In this document: one piece after another, positions 9,570 to 19,773 of the stretch | Position numbering within the stretch: position 1 is the first letter of the stretch | Layout of the letters: every line of letters begins with the position of its first letter | Source of the DNA: Endothia cerciana | Lineage: Eukaryota; Ascomycota; Sordariomycetes; Diaporthales; Cryphonectriaceae | NCBI GenBank assembly: GCA_026119935.1 | Contig: JALRMH010000029.1 | Location: 248,001 to 312,000, forward strand | DNA: 64,000 bases | Direction of reading: 5' to 3' | Translations under genes and position numbers: made by a program | The notes under the pieces: model-generated | The model's input: the letters and a program-made list of their open reading frames with translations, nothing else | Database searches by the model: none | Told to the model about the DNA's origin: nothing

Positions 9570-11616
9570 CACACTGATCTATCTATTCTACTCTATTGGC
9601 TGGCCCCATAAAGGACAGTCTTTTGAGGTCATTTTGTGGCCTCTATTATGGCATCGGCTACACTTTGGTAACGTCCGTGCCTGTCCAGCTAGAGCCTGCT
9701 CAACCACTTCAAATGCACTAGGCTCTCGCCTAGTACTAGAGGATGGATTTTTCGAATAAGCTGCGATCGGGTCGATCCGTTGACGAGGCTCAAGGAGGAA
9801 TTGAGGTGTGCCGGTACGCTGTAGCCGCCATTGTGTATGAAAGTGATGTAATTGAAGTGGCTGCTGTTGATCAAGAAGATCCTTGATAATGTGTACACAA
9901 GGTAGGCTATATGATCGAGTAAAGGAGCCAGTACAAGAGGGAGGAGGATAGTCTTTAGCTAAGAGCTTCCTTTGGTCCTCAACCTTCCGTAAGGCCTCAT
10001 ATGAAATCCAGCCAAAGACTGAGCTGTAGAGTGCTTTAGAGAGCTCGATGGGGGTACGGATTTGCTGCTTAGCTTGATTGGCCTTAAGCTCAGCAAGTTG
10101 GTTGAAGAGGGCTAGCTTGATAGCCTTCCAGACCTCAAATAAATCAAGGTCTGACCGCTTCAGGTATTCCTTTAGAACTGCATGAATTCCTTCAACTCGT
10201 GATGTAACAGTATTGCCAAAGTGAAGGTATTGGTTGACCCAAGCCTTGACGAGCTTCTCTTTATATGGGTTAAGCCAGGTTGTTTTGATATAGTTGACTT
10301 GTTCGAGATAGTCTGAGAGGTAGTCTTGCTCGAATCTTTCCAGTCTTTGGCGAAAGATCTCTTCATCTGGTGACTAGATAAGAGAGTGCCAGGTCTGAAA
10401 GAAGGTATTCCAAGCCTCCTCACCACCAGAACTTTGGCGCAAGGCTGATTGGCAGTTTCGTATAACTGCCTTATTTGCATGCTAAAGACAAAGGAGTAAA
10501 GTAGAAAAAGGAAAGATAGAAGCAGTAGCATTAATACAAGCAAGGTAATGATCTGTAAGAATAACAGAGGGATGGTATATGCCAGAGATCTTATATAAAG
10601 ATTTAAGCTGTGTTAAAGCCTAAGAAAAATCTTCTTCTGCCTCACTACTTAAAAAAGCAAATGCAATATAGAAGGTCTGCTAGCAAGCATCAACGCCAAT
10701 AATATCAAGAAGTAGTATTTAATATTTATTTATCTTATATATATAGTTAAGAATAAGCGTATTAGGATAAGCCTAGAGATAGGCTAAGGAATCTAGGTAG
10801 GCAAACATAATAGCAGTAACTCTATTATCAGAATTAAACTGGATTCGACTCTAGAACCCTTTATTATTAAGTTGAGTAGTAAATTCCTGGATTGTACTCT
10901 GGCCTTGATAGGCATTTCGTCGAATATCAGCTAGGCGGTTGTGGATATCTCGTTGGGTTGGAATTGAGGTTGAGTTTTGCCGGACGAGGCTTCGAATATT
11001 CTTTAAGGCAATACTAGCATTCGAAAGCCTTGTTATAACAGCAAGCTCTTCGTCTAGAATTGTACAGTGTACTGGATGAGCTGATAAATGAAAGCTTGGC
11101 TCATGGTTATGACAAGAGAATTTTGGATGGCTTCGATGGCGTAATGTCCAGATAGATTCATCAGACTCTTTAGCCAGTATTGAAAAAGGACAGCTAGTTG
11201 TACGGTTTGCTGTCTTTCGTTGACGTAGTATATTAGGATTAGGAGGATGATAGTAACGATCATAAGAATAAGTAATAGTTCGTCTACCATTCTTTTCTTT
11301 TGTCGACCTTCCAGTTACAAAAGCATAGCCTCGTACTGATGCCCATGTATTGATAGCCTTAAATAAGGCTTCTCGTGAGTCGTACTAGCCTTCTGGTAGA
11401 AGGCAATCATCTAGAAAAGAAGCCATAACTAGCAGTAGTAGTAGTGGTGGTGGTGGTGGTGGTGGTGATGGAAGGAATAACACGACGCGTGCAACGCGTA
11501 GATAGACTTAGCTAGCTAAGGTTAGGGTCTGGTTGGCCAATTAATAAGCGCCAACCGATTACATAAGACTTTTCGGCGTTACGGACCCGTGGGCCTATCC
11601 GCTCCCCCCAGACACA
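9408..11616. mobile_element. Decayed MULE (Mutator-like) DNA transposon with long terminal inverted repeats
   Basis: Element at about 9419-11605. Terminal inverted repeats of about 107 bp run 9419-9526 and 11498-11605. The outer 70 bp are virtually identical and the inner part shows mostly C/T differences. The element is flanked by an 11-bp direct repeat, CCCCAGACACA, at 9408-9418 and 11606-11616, within the 8-11 bp duplication size of MULEs. The interior is AT-rich and encodes a minus-strand transposase relic. Microsatellites sit just inside both repeats: (AC)n at 9525-9560 and a GGT/GTA run at 11434-11468. Confidence 0.85.
9689..11426 (-). pseudogene. MULE transposase, inactivated by RIP-like nonsense changes
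   Basis: Reading from ATG 11426 on the minus strand, one frame encodes a transposase. It has a FAR1/WRKY-like N-terminal DNA-binding segment with cysteines and histidines (TTSCPFSILAK, then FSCHNHEPSFH), a catalytic core (LLLDIIGVDAC...TFYIAFAFLSSE, then ILTDHYLACINA) and the family segment YLHFGNTVTSRVEGIHAVLK. The frame is broken by TAG/TAA codons at about 11387, 10853, 10775, 10715, 10682 and 10622, plus at least one frameshift near 10600. Each stop sits where Gln or Trp is expected, so it could come from CAG, CAA or TGG by a C-to-T change on one strand, as RIP would make. The element cannot make its own transposase. Confidence 0.82.
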
Positions 11617-13030
11617 GTTCATCCTTGCCTCGTCTTACCTAATCAGCCGAGCCTCATCTAAATAGTTACTACATAGTAGTACCTCACTTGTCCAGGGTAC
11701 GGTGATGGTTAGAAGGGCCTCCAGTCCTCTTCCTCCCCCCCCCGGAGGAAAGCACTCTTGAGTGCACGATCTTTTGCATGAATCATTGTGCCTTTTGTGG
11801 TGTGAGAGGCCATGGGGCTGTAACAATCGGCCCTTTTCCTTTTCTTCACGCGTGTGAGATCAGCTCTGCGCCCTTTTCCTTGGCTCCCACCTCCAGGGTC
11901 CAGACGGGACAGCGCACGGCTCCCAGGTGCATCCCAACTACTCATCGAAGCCCCTGTGTACAACTGCACATATAAACTTCACAAAATAGATATTTTCGGA
12001 ATAATAGGGGGGGGTTGCAGATGCGCATACTAGTGGGTTTATGCCGACGGACCCTACCCGCCCCTGCAAACCTTGGCATTTACTCTCCTGCACTGCCAAG
12101 ATATACCGCAGTACCATGGTGGTAGGGCCACAACATACTGTTGTAGTGGAGTTGCCTATCGACGTATCTCCGGGAACTGCCGGGGGAGGTCGGATGAACG
12201 GCAAAGACAAGCTTTGTGAGGCAGGTCTGCCCGGCCCTTTTTCTCCGGGTACTTCACCGGAGGGCCTGGCTCCCCCCCCCCCCCTATCCCTTTCTCGGCC
12301 GAGTTGATGCAAGCTGGATTCCAGGGATACCCTCTGTCTTCGCTTTCCCGTGTGTGGCCTTGACATCTTCACGAGCCACCACCCGTCAAGCAGGCTTTTT
12401 TTTCCCAAGAACCACGGCATGTATGGGGGGAACAGGCCACCCGAGTCGAGTAGCTGTGGCCAGTGGTTCTCCCCGATCCTCTTCGGCTTCTAGGCACGCC
12501 CCCCGCGACGCAAGTACCGGTGGGCCAAGGCCAGGAGATCTAGGTTCGGACCTAGGCAGGTTGGCAGGGTGACAAGGGGGCCCCATAATTACGCATACTC
12601 GGTATCTGGACGCCCTGGACAGGGCCACTCCTGCGCAGAGCACGCTGAGAGAGGCTCTTCCAGCCCACTCCGGTAGCACGCACGCCGTACGGAGTCCGTA
12701 TTAGCATCGCCGCCGGGTGGATATTTTGGGCTTCGGGCCCGGTCTTCAGATATAACGGCCGCGTAAGCCTTGACGTTGTTTTGACAGAAGGGCGTCGCCG
12801 CAGGGCTGCCGCGGTCTGGACTCAGCCTCGTCTCGACCGACGAGCATGGTAGTATGGTGATGCTGGTGATGTATCGCAATGTTATAAAGAGGCGCCAAGG
12901 CGGGACGGGACGGTGGTTCGAATAGTTTCGTTTCATCTCATCGCCTCTGCCCACCAGATCCTCCATGCCCCCCATATCCCAAAGGCGATAAAATAAGCCT
13001 TCTCACTCTTTCCAGTCCTTCGTTTTCGCG
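11617..13030. other. Intergenic region with the tannase promoter
   Basis: About 1.4 kb between the MULE and the tannase start. Several overlapping short ORFs exist on both strands, but none shows a domain. A TATAAAG box at 12882-12888, about 145 bp before the tannase ATG, is a plausible core promoter. Homopolymer C and G tracts occur at 11737-11746, 12007-12015 and 12272-12284. Confidence 0.5.
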
Positions 13031-14794
13031 ATGCGTGCCAGCACTCGTCTAGCCGCGACGGCTGTAGTGGCGACCGCAAACGCAACAACCCTCGGGGATG
13101 TGTGCACCACGACTTATGTCCAGTCAGTGCTCCCTGCCGACGGCACCTTCTTGGGCATCTCCCTCGACTCGAGCTCCGTCAACACTACGGCCTACTACAA
13201 TGCCTCCATCAGCAGCAGCACCTTCTACCCGGCCGCGACGATCGACTACTGCGCCGTCACCTTCAACTACACCCACACCACGCTTGATGATACTGTCGCC
13301 CTCACGTACTGGATGCCGGCACCGGCCGACTTCCAGAACCGTTTCCTCACGACCGGTGGCGAGGCGTACAACATCAACGAAGGGACCGGCACCACCGGCT
13401 CTCTGCCCGGTGGCGTCATGTACGGTGCCGCATCTGGCCTCACAGACGGAGGTTTCAACGGAGAGGCCTTTGACGATGTCTTCCTCGATGCCAACGGGAC
13501 GGTCAACTGGCAGAACACATACATGTTCGGGTACCAGGCCATCCATGAGATGATGACCATCGGCCGCGAGTTCAGCAAGGGCTTCTACAACACGTCCGAC
13601 AAGATCTACACCTACTACCAGTCCTGCTCTGAGGGTGGCCGCGAGGGGTGGTCCCAGGCCCAGCGCTACGGCGCTGACTACGACGGCATCATCGTCGGCG
13701 CTCCTGCTTTCCGCTACGCCCAGCAGCAGATCAACCACCTGTTCTCCAACGTGGTCGAGAAGACCCTGGACTACTATCCCCCACCCTGCGAGCTGGAGCT
13801 GATCGTCAATGCTACTATCAAGTCCTGCGACGCCCTCGACGGGAAGGCCGATGGGGTTATTGCCCGGTCCGACCTGTGCAAGCTCAACTTCAACATCAGC
13901 TCCCTAGTCGGCACTCCTTACAGCTGCGCGGCCAGCAGCGGCAGCAGCGGCATCGGCCTCGGCTTTGGCAAGCGACAGTCTAGCGATGGAAGCACGACCC
14001 CGGCCCAGAACGGGACTGTCACCGAGCTGGGCGTGAAGGTCGCCCAGGCCATCCTGGATGGCCTGAAGGATACCAGGGGCCGCCAGGCGTACCTGTCCTA
14101 CCAGCCGGGCGCCGATTTCGACGATGCCGAGACCGCCTACGACTCCACTACGGGCACCTGGGGCCTGAGCATCGACAGCAACGGCGGGGAGTTCGTGGCC
14201 AAGTTCGTCCAGCTGCTCGACATCTCCAACATCGAGTCGCTGGACAACGTGACCTACGACACCGTCCGCGACTGGATGCAGTATGCGTGGACCAAGTACG
14301 AGGACACCCTGCAGGCCAACAACCCCGACCTGACCGACATCGCGCTCGCCGGCGGCAAGATCATCCACTTCCACGGCGAGTCCGACCCCAGCGTCCCCAC
14401 GGCCTCCTCCGTCCACTACCACGAGTCCGTGCGCCAGATCATGTTCCCCAACATGACCCTGAACGAGTCCAGCGAGGCCCTAAACGAGTTCTACCGCCTC
14501 TACCTCGTCCCTGGTGCCGCCCACTGCGCCACCAACAGCGAGCAGCCCAACGGGCCCTTCCCCCAGACCAACCTCGCGGTCATGATCGACTGGGTCGAGA
14601 ACGGGGTGGAGCCGGTCCTCCTCAACGCCACCGTCCTGTCCGGCGACAACGAGGGACAGACTGGCAAGCTCTGCTCCTGGCCTCTCCGCCCCCTGTGGAC
14701 CAACAACGGCACCACCATGGACTGCGTCTTTGACCAGGCCTCGTATGACACCTGGGTCTACAACTTTGACGCCTACCCGCTTCCCCTGTACTAA
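13031..14794 (+). CDS. Secreted tannase/feruloyl esterase family enzyme
   Basis: Single exon of 587 residues. The N-terminus (MRASTRLAATAVVATANA) looks like a signal peptide, and many NxT/NxS sites suit a secreted glycoprotein. The family hydrolyses ester bonds of gallotannins or feruloylated sugars. Visible features are the nucleophile elbow CSEGGRE with Ser200, Asp452 in GESDPS and His498 in AAHC. Cys199 and Cys499 form the family's CS-D-HC arrangement, in which a disulfide joins serine and histidine. The Asp-rich loop CDALDGKADGVI fits the calcium site. A dibasic Lys314-Arg315 (GFGKRQSS) lies in the lid region. Fungal tannases are known to be cut there by a Kex2-type protease into two disulfide-linked chains, so the same is likely here. 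Whether it prefers gallate or ferulate esters is not decidable. Confidence 0.93.
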   Translation: MRASTRLAATAVVATANATTLGDVCTTTYVQSVLPADGTFLGISLDSSSVNTTAYYNASISSSTFYPAATIDYCAVTFNYTHTTLDDTVALTYWMPAPADFQNRFLTTGGEAYNINEGTGTTGSLPGGVMYGAASGLTDGGFNGEAFDDVFLDANGTVNWQNTYMFGYQAIHEMMTIGREFSKGFYNTSDKIYTYYQSCSEGGREGWSQAQRYGADYDGIIVGAPAFRYAQQQINHLFSNVVEKTLDYYPPPCELELIVNATIKSCDALDGKADGVIARSDLCKLNFNISSLVGTPYSCAASSGSSGIGLGFGKRQSSDGSTTPAQNGTVTELGVKVAQAILDGLKDTRGRQAYLSYQPGADFDDAETAYDSTTGTWGLSIDSNGGEFVAKFVQLLDISNIESLDNVTYDTVRDWMQYAWTKYEDTLQANNPDLTDIALAGGKIIHFHGESDPSVPTASSVHYHESVRQIMFPNMTLNESSEALNEFYRLYLVPGAAHCATNSEQPNGPFPQTNLAVMIDWVENGVEPVLLNATVLSGDNEGQTGKLCSWPLRPLWTNNGTTMDCVFDQASYDTWVYNFDAYPLPLY

Positions 14795-15193
14795 AGGGGG
14801 GGTTGAGAATGATCTTGTGTGTTCTCGGCACGAAAGGGGAGGGGATGGGTAGTCGCACCCTCGGTGTGGTAGCCCGGGGTACATCAGGACCCCCATATAT
14901 AGTCCAGGATATGAGCTATCAGGCTCCGTGTATATAAATAGAATAGAATGTACAAATACATCGCTACTACAACTCTCATGGTATTTTCCCACTTCGCCAT
15001 CCAAGCACATCACATCTGGTGATTGGCCAATCCCAGCCCCATACTCCACCGTATGTTCTTTCACATTCTGTTTCTATAGAACGTAACATTCTGATTAAGA
15101 TAACGTCATCATTTTTCAGGTACATAGCTTAAAAGTCCTGACATCTTCAACAACCACCCAGCTTGTCTTCATAACAACAACAACAACAACAAA

Positions 15194-16363
15194 ATGGCAC
15201 CTGTCTTCTCTCGCCTATGCACGCCAGAAAACCCACGTCGTCACAAGCTATGCCGTATCAGGTCTGTATAGCACTATCGTTCCTGGGACGATGTGCCAGA
15301 CTGGGCACAGAACGCTTGCCGTACTCTTTTCCCACGACGGAAACGACCTAAGAGACAAGACCTCTCACGAGACAAAAAGCTTGAAATTCGAGGCCTTTTC
15401 CACCATGCTGGCTGGACCCAGAAGAAGATTGCTCAAGCCCTCGACGTCAGTGTCAACCAAGTCCGATATGCTTTGCAAGGTCCGCTTACGCCGAAGAAAA
15501 GAAAGCATCATAAAGTCCAGGTTATCAACGACGAGGGTAAGCAAGCAATTCGGACTTGGCTCGAGTCAGACCCACAGAACCTTCGTATTCCGTGGGAAGA
15601 CTACCCATTTCACATCCCAGAGATCGCTGGTACTGGCAGACAAGCTGTACACCAAGCTATGGTCCAGATGGGCTATATACGGCATCATCGTCGTACGATC
15701 CTGAAATACACTCCTTGGGTTTGTCGTGCTCGTCTGGAATTTTGCTACTAGGTTCTTCAGAACTGGCCCGACGAGGATACTTGGGATTCTGAACTCCCGC
15801 CGAAAGCGCCGATTATATTCTCCGACGAAAAAATGGTTCGTGCTACTCCTTTCGGCCCTCAGTTCCTCACACTTCACGAAGACGACGACCCTGAAGAGTA
15901 TGCTATTAATCGTCGACAAGACCATCAACTTCGCCACTTTTGGGACTGTTTCGTCGGCAGATTCAAGGGACCAACATACATATGGCCAAAAGGGACTACG
16001 ATCACAGCAGAAAAGTACCCTGAGCATGTTGTCCCTAGGGTTTTCAGCTTTGCACAGCTTACTACTGACTCCTTCTTTATGCATGATAACTCTCGTGTCC
16101 ATATGGCGCGTATTGTGAAGGAAGCTTTCCTGGACCTGGCTATCAACTTGGTGAAATGGCCCCCTCGAAGCCCTGATCTTAACCCTATTGAAAATGTGTG
16201 GAAATGGATGAAAGATTGGTTAGATTTACACTACGATATAACAAGTATGACTGATACTGAGCTACGACGAGCAGTTGAAGAAGCTTGGGACGCCGTGCCT
16301 GAAGAGTTTCTAGCTAGATTATCACAGAGTGTCCCTCGTCGGCGTGCTCAGTATATTACATGA
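15194..16363 (+). pseudogene. Tc1-type DD34E transposase with two nonsense codons
   Basis: One reading frame runs from ATG 15194 to TGA 16363 and is interrupted only by TAG at 15269-15271 and 15749-15751. It encodes an N-terminal helix-turn-helix (GWTQKKIAQALDVSVNQV) and the DDE core. The first aspartate is in IIFSDEK, the second in FMHDNSRVH, and the glutamate in DLNPIENVW follows 34 residues after the second aspartate, the DD34E spacing of Tc1. Both stops could have come from a C-to-T change in CAG or from TGG. All catalytic residues remain, so inactivation looks recent. An ATG at 15293 could start a shorter product, but it also ends at the second TAG. Confidence 0.85.
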
Positions 16364-16454
16364 AATGGTCTGGCTACAAGCTACTAATGTATCTATGTAC
16401 TAGTCCTTATTTGACTAAGTAAAATGTATGGTTTCTTATGTATACTATATCTGG

Positions 16455-16779
16455 CTATTTGTCACACGGGGATCCGACCTCGGAGGGGGACGCCCAAGAA
16501 TACGTCGGGCCAGCACTGCTGCAGCCAACAGGACGCTCGTCGTCCTATCAGTTGAGGACCGAGACAGATTGCGAAAACCAACATGCATATGGGACGTGGC
16601 TGTGCCGGGATGCCTCAGGCATCCAGGAAGGGACCTTCGTGTATAAATAGGCGACGTCTGAGACCATCGGCGTCGTACAGGGAAGATCCCTCAAGCACTC
16701 CCTTAGCCTCCCCTTAGAGATTATCGTTGAATGAGACCAGACCCCTCCAAGCCCTCACATGAGCCCTTGTAACACTATT
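16455..16779 (+). mobile_element. Solo LTR of a retrotransposon with 5-bp target duplication
   Basis: A 315-bp unit at 16460-16774 begins TGTCACACGG and ends CCCTTGTAACA. It therefore has the TG...CA ends of an LTR, with inverted termini TGT(C/T)AC/GTAACA. It is flanked by the perfect 5-bp repeat CTATT at 16455-16459 and 16775-16779. Inside is a TATAAATAG box at about 16641-16649, as expected for the U3 promoter. No internal retrotransposon DNA is present, so LTR-LTR recombination has removed it. It lies within the Tc1 element, about 50 bp from its right end, and so inserted later than that element. Confidence 0.85.
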
Positions 16780-16828
16780 TTACTCCACTTTTGTGGCGAA
16801 GTAGGAAAATTATACCTTGAGGGTTGTA

Positions 16829-17903
16829 CATAGATGACCAAAATAACAACCTTCTCACTCTCTCTCTCTTTCTCTCTAAAAATAGAAAACCAAAAAAAAT
16901 AACAATTTTAATCTCGGTATCGTCCCGTGACCTTTTCATTGACGGAACCCTGCCCTCCTTCACCACACTGCCCCCACCCTTGTCGTTTGACAATGCTACT
17001 CTGCCTGGTCCACACATCTACGATCCGTACCTGACCTGTCACATCCGGTCCTCCACGCTGTCGCTTTGAAGACGGCCCCCCGGCCAAGGGGAATGGCAGG
17101 AAGGCGACATCCAGTTTGTCCGCCAAAGACGCATAGGGATAGCTATATTCGTGGCTTCGAAAGAAAGGAAGGAAAAAGAAGAAGGGAAAAGAAGAAGGGA
17201 AAGGAAGAAGGGAAAGGAAGAAGAAAAAAGGTTTCTCTCATAGTTACTGTAAAGCGCAAGGTCAACCGGTTCCTGCTCCTGGTCAGTGGACATCCGAATG
17301 CCGGACTCCCTTGAGACGTCTGGTTTTCTAGGCCTAGTCTTGGAAACTCTCCAAGACGTGCATGCTGAGCTTTAATCAACGTTCGCCATCCTGTCCCTAA
17401 CAGTCTCATCAGTGTCAGCCTTATGCTACCTTCTGCCTTGCTCAGCGAGTCTTCCTCAGGATTTTCTGGTATGAAGAAAGTGTAGCCCCAGTACTATAGA
17501 GAACAGAGGCAAAAGAACATAGCCATTTTGAGTCCGTGGCTTTCTTCGGACCGCACTGAGATGGGTAAGAGCCTCGTGTTCACAACTATATCAGGAGAGG
17601 TATTTACATTTTGTGTTGATAATGGTTGAGAAGGGGGGTTCACAGTAGAATAATCGGGGTGTAAATACAGGAATGAAACCCGCTTGGGCAGTTCCCTGCC
17701 CGTAGATGCCCACCTCGAAGATTGTAAAGTGGCCCACGACATAGGCAATCCTGGTTGGAGATACGCCACAGACCCGGAACAGCTACCACTCAGCGGGGGA
17801 CCACGCCAACAGGGGGAGAAAAGCAGCTAGCCCAAGTTTTTTTGTCAGGGCCCCTGGTGATGCCCACCGATAGGAGACCTGTGGCGCGCCTGCTCGCAGG
17901 CTC
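16829..17903. other. Intergenic, with a purine-rich tract
   Basis: About 1.07 kb without a recognisable gene. It contains an AAGGAAG-type purine run at 17157-17228 and short ORFs without domains. Confidence 0.5.
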
Positions 17904-18893
17904 TCAGTGAGCAACCAGCGTGTCAAACCACTCCGTGAAGAGCTCAATCTGGTAGTCATGGGCGATAGGGATCTGGCCCCAGCCGTCGCCCACCTGCTGG
18001 ACCGTCCGCCGCGAGGCGTTGCTGGCAGAGGGCCGGTAGGTGAGGTTGCCACCGCTGGGGTCTCCGGTCTTGATGAAGCTGGCCCAGTAGCCGTTCAGCT
18101 GTTTGGCGATGGCATAGTCGTCAGACGTCCAAGGGAACTGGTCGGCATTCGCATAGAGGTTGTTGAGGGTGTAGTAGGCCTCGGGCTCGTGGTATGCACC
18201 CATGTCCTGCCCGGCCGGGGCGTGGTCCCAGTAGTAGTTGTAGACGGGGCTCGTCGCGCTCGTGTCCCACAGCAGGGACCAGAAATACGTCCCGACCTTG
18301 GAGCGGCCCGAATATTATGCGTCGCAAGGTACCCCGGCAATGCCAGTCTCGTTCGCGGGGTAGGCCTCGAAGAACCTCTCGGACCACCCGCCCGAGAACG
18401 TCTCGTTCAGGTCGTCCAGGTACTCCGCGTAGGTGAGCTGGAGGTCGTACGTCGAATCGCTCTCGTCCCTGTGTTCCCCGTGAGAACCGGCACGTCGTTT
18501 GCCGGCCCGTTGAGGAGCTCCTCCAGGTACGTCGAGGGCATGGCGTAGTAGTCGATGGTCGCGCCCGGGCCGGCAAAGCTGGCAGCCAGGACCGCGTCCA
18601 GTGACAGGTTGCGCGCCTCCGCCATCGTGGACACGGCCAGGCTCGCCAGGTATTCTTCGCCATATGCTACAGCGGTGGTCTGGTTGTCGTAGGCCTCCGC
18701 GAGCGAGGTGCACAGCAGGTCGTGAGGGTCGCGCACGCCCGGCTCGAGGATGGCGCCGACAATCAGACTCTTGACGAGTAGGCTGTTGACGAGATAGTAG
18801 GTTGCCGCGGAGCCGGCGGACTGCCCCTGGACGGTGATATGGTCAGGATCACCACCGAATGTCGCGATGTTGGCGCGAATCCATTTTTAGTGC
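17904..18893 (-). pseudogene. Type-B carboxylesterase, 5'-truncated and broken
   Basis: The minus strand encodes the C-terminal two thirds of a carboxylesterase/cholinesterase-type hydrolase. Visible are KWIRANIATFGGDP, the nucleophile motif GQSAGSA, the acidic region RDESDS, and GAYHEPEAYY with the catalytic His. It ends FTEWFDTLVAH at 17904. Breaks: no N-terminal oxyanion half upstream; TAA at about 18886-18888 just before the first recognisable block; a 1-nt deletion near 18468, where the frame switches between VPVLTGNT and RDESDS; and TAA at 18315-18317, within GVPCDA-YSGRSKV, where CAA would read Gln. It cannot make active enzyme. Its neighbour 3.1 kb away is the tannase, another ester hydrolase, but the two families are unrelated in sequence. 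Confidence 0.82.
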
Positions 18894-19773
18894 AGCCTCT
18901 GGTGGTTCTCACAGGAGGGTCAGCATGCAAGCACGCTCGGCTTTCGTCCTGGGAGGTTTGCAGCGAGCATGGGCAATGTCATATCTGCTGTCGATTTGTG
19001 CGTATTGGCCGGATTACTCCTCCGAAGGTAAACGCCCCTGACCTGAGCGCTGATCGCCGTTGGAGATCTAACGGGAATGCCAAGTCGAAGCACATGTCAG
19101 TACCTTTGATCCTAGGCTTGAAATTCTACTACTTATCAAAGAATCGAAAGGCCATTCTTCTAGAGACCGATCCTCGTATTAGCTCCCCTGAGTGAAGCTG
19201 GCCTGAGTTACATTTCGATGAACGGCGAACAGATTCACCACACCATCGGATGAGGGTGTGCCACGAATCAGTTGCTGGTGGGGTGGTTTTTCGGTGGTTT
19301 TTTTTTTTCCACACATCTGGAAGGTAAATAGGGACCCGGCAGAAGACCGAAATCCGACTCTTGCGGCGTAGTTTCATGAGGATGAAGACAATGTGAGAAT
19401 CTTGAGCGCGAATGGGTAAGTGGCCCATACTAATAGCATGTCAGCAGCTCCACGCCTGCATGCATACAAGTTCCGCAAGCATGCTCAGTATTGGGCCATA
19501 CCCATGCATCTTTTGCACAGCCTCCACACCTTACATGAGGGCAGATCAGGCGAGACGGCTGCAGCATTTCTTTTTTTTCTTCTTCTTTTCTGCACACCTT
19601 GCCAGGCCTCGCAACACTGCTCATTTAAGACAGCAGCAATTTATCTGCGGAGGTCCGGCCTCTCGCATACATTATATCGAGGTCATTTGTTAGGTGTCTT
19701 TGCATACCCAGGTACATCACTACCTACGGTAGGCGCTCCATACTGCGTCGTCGGCCGTCGCCTCAGCAATAGC
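18894..19773. other. Gene-free stretch upstream of the zinc-finger gene
   Basis: About 880 bp. The missing 5' half of the carboxylesterase is not found here. It has a T-rich run at 19291-19309 and a CT-rich tract at 19567-19588. The last part should contain the zinc-finger gene promoter. Confidence 0.45.

Larger units (their letters stand above)
14968..16828 (+). mobile_element. Tc1/mariner DNA transposon with a nested solo LTR
   Basis: Terminal inverted repeats of about 32 bp begin at 14970 (CAACTCTCATGGTAT) and end at 16826 (complement CAACCCTCAAGGTAT). Both continue into TTTCC(C/T)ACTTCGCCA with a 3-bp indel. TA dinucleotides directly outside (14968-14969 and 16827-16828) fit the TA target duplication of Tc1 elements. 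The span is 1,857 bp; removing the nested LTR and its 5-bp duplication leaves about 1.54 kb, a normal Tc1 length. The element sits 175 bp past the tannase stop codon, so probably in or just past that gene's 3' UTR. Confidence 0.8.

Noticed and set aside
11938..12420. Minus-strand frame of 160 codons before the tannase
   Set aside because: Pro/Gly/Arg-rich, no domain, overlaps homopolymer runs and the tannase promoter region.
13124..13738. Antisense frames opposite the tannase
   Set aside because: Shadows of a strongly biased GC-rich coding sequence; no independent features.
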